This document shows positions 5,073 through 7,051 of a stretch of DNA of 7,051 nucleotides, piece by piece (within the stretch, counting starts at the first letter, position 1; each line of letters starts with the position of its first letter). Origin of the DNA: Candidatus Roizmanbacteria bacterium (GTDB lineage: Bacteria > Patescibacteriota > Microgenomatia > UBA1406 > GWC2-37-13); contig JAAXWV010000065.1 in the NCBI GenBank assembly GCA_013334845.1, forward strand, positions 1 to 7,051. The letters run 5' to 3'. Under the pieces are notes generated by a model, which worked only from the letters and a program-made list of their open reading frames with translations, did no database searches and was not told where the DNA came from. The position numbers and the translations under genes were made by a program.

Positions 5073-6539
5073 ATGACAGCTGCAACTGTTGAGCGACACA
5101 TTTGTTGTGATCTTGGTGATATCCAACATTTCCCACCAAACCTTACCGTCTTGGAAGCGGGTAATAATCAAGCAGATCCGTATAAAGACATACAGTTAGA
5201 GCGGGCTGTCGCACAACTCCTTGGCGCCGAAGATTATTCCACTACATTTTTTGAAAATAATACTGTCCCCAATAACATCTTCTCGTTTGTAGATTCACAT
5301 ATCACCACCCCTGAGCTTCGAGAACTTGCTCTCCAAATTGAAAAAGAAAAAAATTCAATCTTTAATAGCTTTACGATAGAAAACGAGATTAGTTTTCTCA
5401 ATAAGATCGAATACGTTTCACAAGAAGAAAAACTTTTCAATATTCAAGAAGATATGGTTCGATTCCTGGGAGAATATGCAGGAAATGTCCCCTTTACCAA
5501 AATTTCCTACATCCAACGGGAGGGGGAGCTATACCTCTATGGTCAGAAATCGAACGATATTTATCAGAAAACAGCTTTGTTGGCCGGAACAGGAAGTCGT
5601 GAATATTTCGATGGAATAGGCTTTCAGAAAATTGAGACCGGTCTTGGGCAGGAAGGCTATACTATGGCGAGTCAAAATTCACCAGCTCTTAAGGATTCCA
5701 CTTATGGATTTAATTTTACCTATTTATTAGGTCAATTTGATCCTCGTCTGAATGGCCGAGTAGTAAGCGAATTCATCCTTCGTTATCCTGAAAAATGGGG
5801 TGATTTAAGCCAAAGTCATTCAATTATTGAGTCGATTAAGCCCGGCTCTACTCACAGTTATTCGCATCCGGAAGATTTTGTCGCAAACCCAACTCTTCTC
5901 AAGACAGATAATCCCGCCCATCACCTGATCAAACTTATGGATGCGACGGGAATTACGGGTAGTGATATTCAGAAGTCACTTCTCTTTGAAAAGCTTGTCC
6001 GGACACGATTAAAATCTCAAATTAACGATTTTGTTTTTGGAGTTGAACAGGTAAATAACATTGCCAACCCAGAAGAATATGAAAGGGGAGTAGCTATTTT
6101 ACAGCTGCTTGTTGCAACAATCTATCAAGAAGCTTGTGTCATTAAAGATGAGATTGACTACCTAACAGGGGATGGGGCTGAAACCGCTGTCCCAACCCCC
6201 ATTTCTTCACATCCTCACTACACATACAAGCTAGACTTAGAACTTCTTGCTCACCAGGCACAAAATGGAGGTTTTTATGTGGCGGCTGGAGGAAATTGTC
6301 CCTCGACTCGTGCCAATGTGGGGTATGGTTATGACGTTGTGAGTAAATTGGAAAGGGGAGTTCCTCTTGAAAAAATGGCTATAAAAACAGGGGATATGTG
6401 TAGTTGTGGTCGACCAAATGATGGTCATTTTCACTGTAATGCCTGTGGTCAAACTTTTGAAGATGAATCGGGATCAACTAGTCGAACTAATAAATGTACA
6501 AAATGTGGCGACACAAAATCATTTATGTGTGGAAAGTAA
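5073..6539 (+). CDS. B12-riboswitch-controlled protein of unknown family with Cys/His-rich C-terminus
   Basis: A 488-residue protein that I do not recognise. No signal peptide or transmembrane segment is evident, so it is probably cytoplasmic. The first 400 residues look like a mixed alpha/beta or helical globular protein. Possible metal-binding groups are H9-C11-C12, H261/H265 (HSYSH), H380/H382 (HPH) and C409 (GGNCPSTRAN). The last 46 residues hold seven cysteines and two histidines: C443-x-C445, H452-x-H454, C455-x2-C458, C475-x2-C478 and C486, which looks like one or two zinc-ribbon knuckles. The start follows an SD-like CAGGGA, exceptional in this window, and lies 24 bases after a cobalamin aptamer. 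That implies repression by B12. A B12 scavenging, B12-sparing or cofactor-linked role is possible. It lacks the glycyl-radical signature of class III reductase. The stop is 30 bases before the next gene. Confidence 0.85.
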   Translation: MTAATVERHICCDLGDIQHFPPNLTVLEAGNNQADPYKDIQLERAVAQLLGAEDYSTTFFENNTVPNNIFSFVDSHITTPELRELALQIEKEKNSIFNSFTIENEISFLNKIEYVSQEEKLFNIQEDMVRFLGEYAGNVPFTKISYIQREGELYLYGQKSNDIYQKTALLAGTGSREYFDGIGFQKIETGLGQEGYTMASQNSPALKDSTYGFNFTYLLGQFDPRLNGRVVSEFILRYPEKWGDLSQSHSIIESIKPGSTHSYSHPEDFVANPTLLKTDNPAHHLIKLMDATGITGSDIQKSLLFEKLVRTRLKSQINDFVFGVEQVNNIANPEEYERGVAILQLLVATIYQEACVIKDEIDYLTGDGAETAVPTPISSHPHYTYKLDLELLAHQAQNGGFYVAAGGNCPSTRANVGYGYDVVSKLERGVPLEKMAIKTGDMCSCGRPNDGHFHCNACGQTFEDESGSTSRTNKCTKCGDTKSFMCGK

Positions 6540-6556
6540 TTTTCTACTATTTTCGC

Positions 6557-6562
6557 TATAAT
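6557..6562 (+). promoter_or_regulatory. -10 element of the acidic-protein gene, leaderless
   Basis: A perfect TATAAT ends seven bases before the ATG at 6570, so transcription should begin at about the A of the start codon. No Shine-Dalgarno could fit. No good -35 is seen at the expected distance. The gene therefore probably has its own start and escapes the upstream riboswitch at least in part. Confidence 0.5.
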
Positions 6563-6569
6563 CAAATAT

Positions 6570-7004
6570 ATGTCCTCCAATTACACCCCCATTGATGATA
6601 TTGTTGAAGCTTTTTTGGATAAAAAAAATGAGATGTCGCGTCCGATCGAGACAGAACCCTTTGCTACTCTCTCTGAACCACTAAGTCTCGATGAGGTAAA
6701 AGAAGTGGAAGAGATAAAAGAACAAGATGTTGTTTCTGATGAATCTTCTTATATAGAAGTAAAGCGTAATGACATAGAAGTTGATGACGAATTACAACAA
6801 CATGGTGTTCAACCCACCTCAACAGATCCTCAGGAAATAGACCCAACAGCCTCACTATTAGCAGATGAGAAGATTGTTAAGGGGCTACACGCACCTATCT
6901 CTTCTTCACTTCGCTGGTTAGCTACCTTAGCATTATATCTTCTCCAGCGATCACACTATACGCTTAAAGTTGTCCGCGGCAAAGTGATGAGAGTAAAAAA
7001 ATAG
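6570..7004 (+). CDS. small acidic protein of unknown function with basic C-terminal helix
   Basis: A 144-residue protein. Residues 1-100 are strongly acidic and low in complexity (repeated DEVKEVEEIKEQD-like stretches) and are probably disordered, apart from an N-terminal PIDDIVEAFLDKK segment that could form a short helix. Residues 103-144 (VKGLHAPISSSLRWLATLALYLLQ...) form a hydrophobic then basic helix ending VRGKVMRVKK. It is borderline as a membrane segment and could instead be a surface or nucleic-acid-facing helix. I recall unnamed Microgenomates proteins with the same GLHxPIxSSLRWLA ending, so the C-terminus may be the conserved part; this is memory, not a search. It has its own TATAAT. 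The stop codon is part of the hairpin at 7002-7026. No function is proposed. Confidence 0.65.
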   Translation: MSSNYTPIDDIVEAFLDKKNEMSRPIETEPFATLSEPLSLDEVKEVEEIKEQDVVSDESSYIEVKRNDIEVDDELQQHGVQPTSTDPQEIDPTASLLADEKIVKGLHAPISSSLRWLATLALYLLQRSHYTLKVVRGKVMRVKK

Positions 7005-7026
7005 GCTCCGTTTTTATCGAAGCCTA
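6995..7026 (-). terminator. intrinsic terminator for a leftward gene beyond the right edge
   Basis: A nine-base-pair hairpin is formed by 7002-7010 and 7018-7026 with a seven-base loop. Read on the - strand it is followed at once by seven T (the A run at 6995-7001). The only imperfect pair (7008 with 7020) is a G-U wobble in - strand RNA but a C-A mismatch in + strand RNA. Both facts favour the - strand. On the + strand it has no T tract, though it may still protect the mRNA end of the acidic-protein gene, whose stop codon it contains. Confidence 0.6.
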
Positions 7027-7051
7027 TAAGTTGATTTGTGTATAGTATTAT

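Noticed and set aside
5082..5089. Copy of the aptamer core octamer GCAACTGT (4989-4996) inside codons 4-6 of the controlled gene
   Set aside because: Eight bases is short enough to arise by chance, and no alternative pairing partner makes it a plausible switch element.
5073..6539. Reading the riboswitch-controlled protein as an anaerobic (class III) ribonucleotide reductase, the classic B12-independent alternative
   Set aside because: There is no R-V-C/S-G-Y glycyl-radical motif near the C-terminus. The nearest resemblance (RANVGYGY) has the wrong spacing and lies before, not after, the cysteine cluster. The protein is also shorter than NrdD.

Overview
The window looks like chromosome from a Candidate Phyla Radiation (Patescibacteria) bacterium, most likely of the Microgenomates group. 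This rests on small, closely packed genes, a moderately AT-rich composition, a two-helix membrane protein and an acidic small protein of types I associate with that group, and start codons that mostly lack a Shine-Dalgarno sequence but have a -10-like hexamer just upstream. UGA is used as a stop (the PIN gene at 658-1287), which argues against the UGA=Gly code of Gracilibacteria and Absconditabacteria. Taxonomy is inference from memory of such proteins, not a search result.

Layout. 1-137 is a gene-poor edge with a 20-base direct repeat, possibly the end of a mobile element. 138-716 (+) encodes a small membrane protein of unknown function. It converges with, and overlaps by 59 bases, 658-1287 (-), a PIN-domain protein of the RNA ligase partner type. 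A divergent intergenic region (1288-1417) follows, with a candidate pair of NrdR boxes. Next come nrdR (1418-1864), a class II, B12-dependent ribonucleotide reductase (nrdJ, 1896-4271), and a PduO-type cob(I)alamin adenosyltransferase (4325-4873), all on the + strand. A near-perfect GTAGGGG...CCCCTAC palindrome separates the last two. A cobalamin riboswitch (4892-5048, plus a hairpin covering the ribosome binding site) then precedes a 488-residue protein that I cannot assign to any family (5073-6539). A small acidic protein (6570-7004) closes the + strand series. A hairpin at 7002-7026 reads as an intrinsic terminator on the - strand, so a gene pointing left probably lies beyond the right edge.

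How the genes fit together. The middle of the window is a B12 and deoxyribonucleotide module. NrdR is the dNTP-sensing repressor of ribonucleotide reductase genes. NrdJ makes deoxyribonucleotides using adenosylcobalamin. PduO makes adenosylcobalamin from cob(I)alamin. The riboswitch senses cobalamin and should shut off translation of the unknown 488-residue protein when the cofactor is plentiful. The most interesting object is therefore that protein: soluble, with a Cys/His-rich C-terminus, and apparently controlled by B12. Scavenging of B12 or a B12-sparing function are both possible; the sequence does not decide between them.
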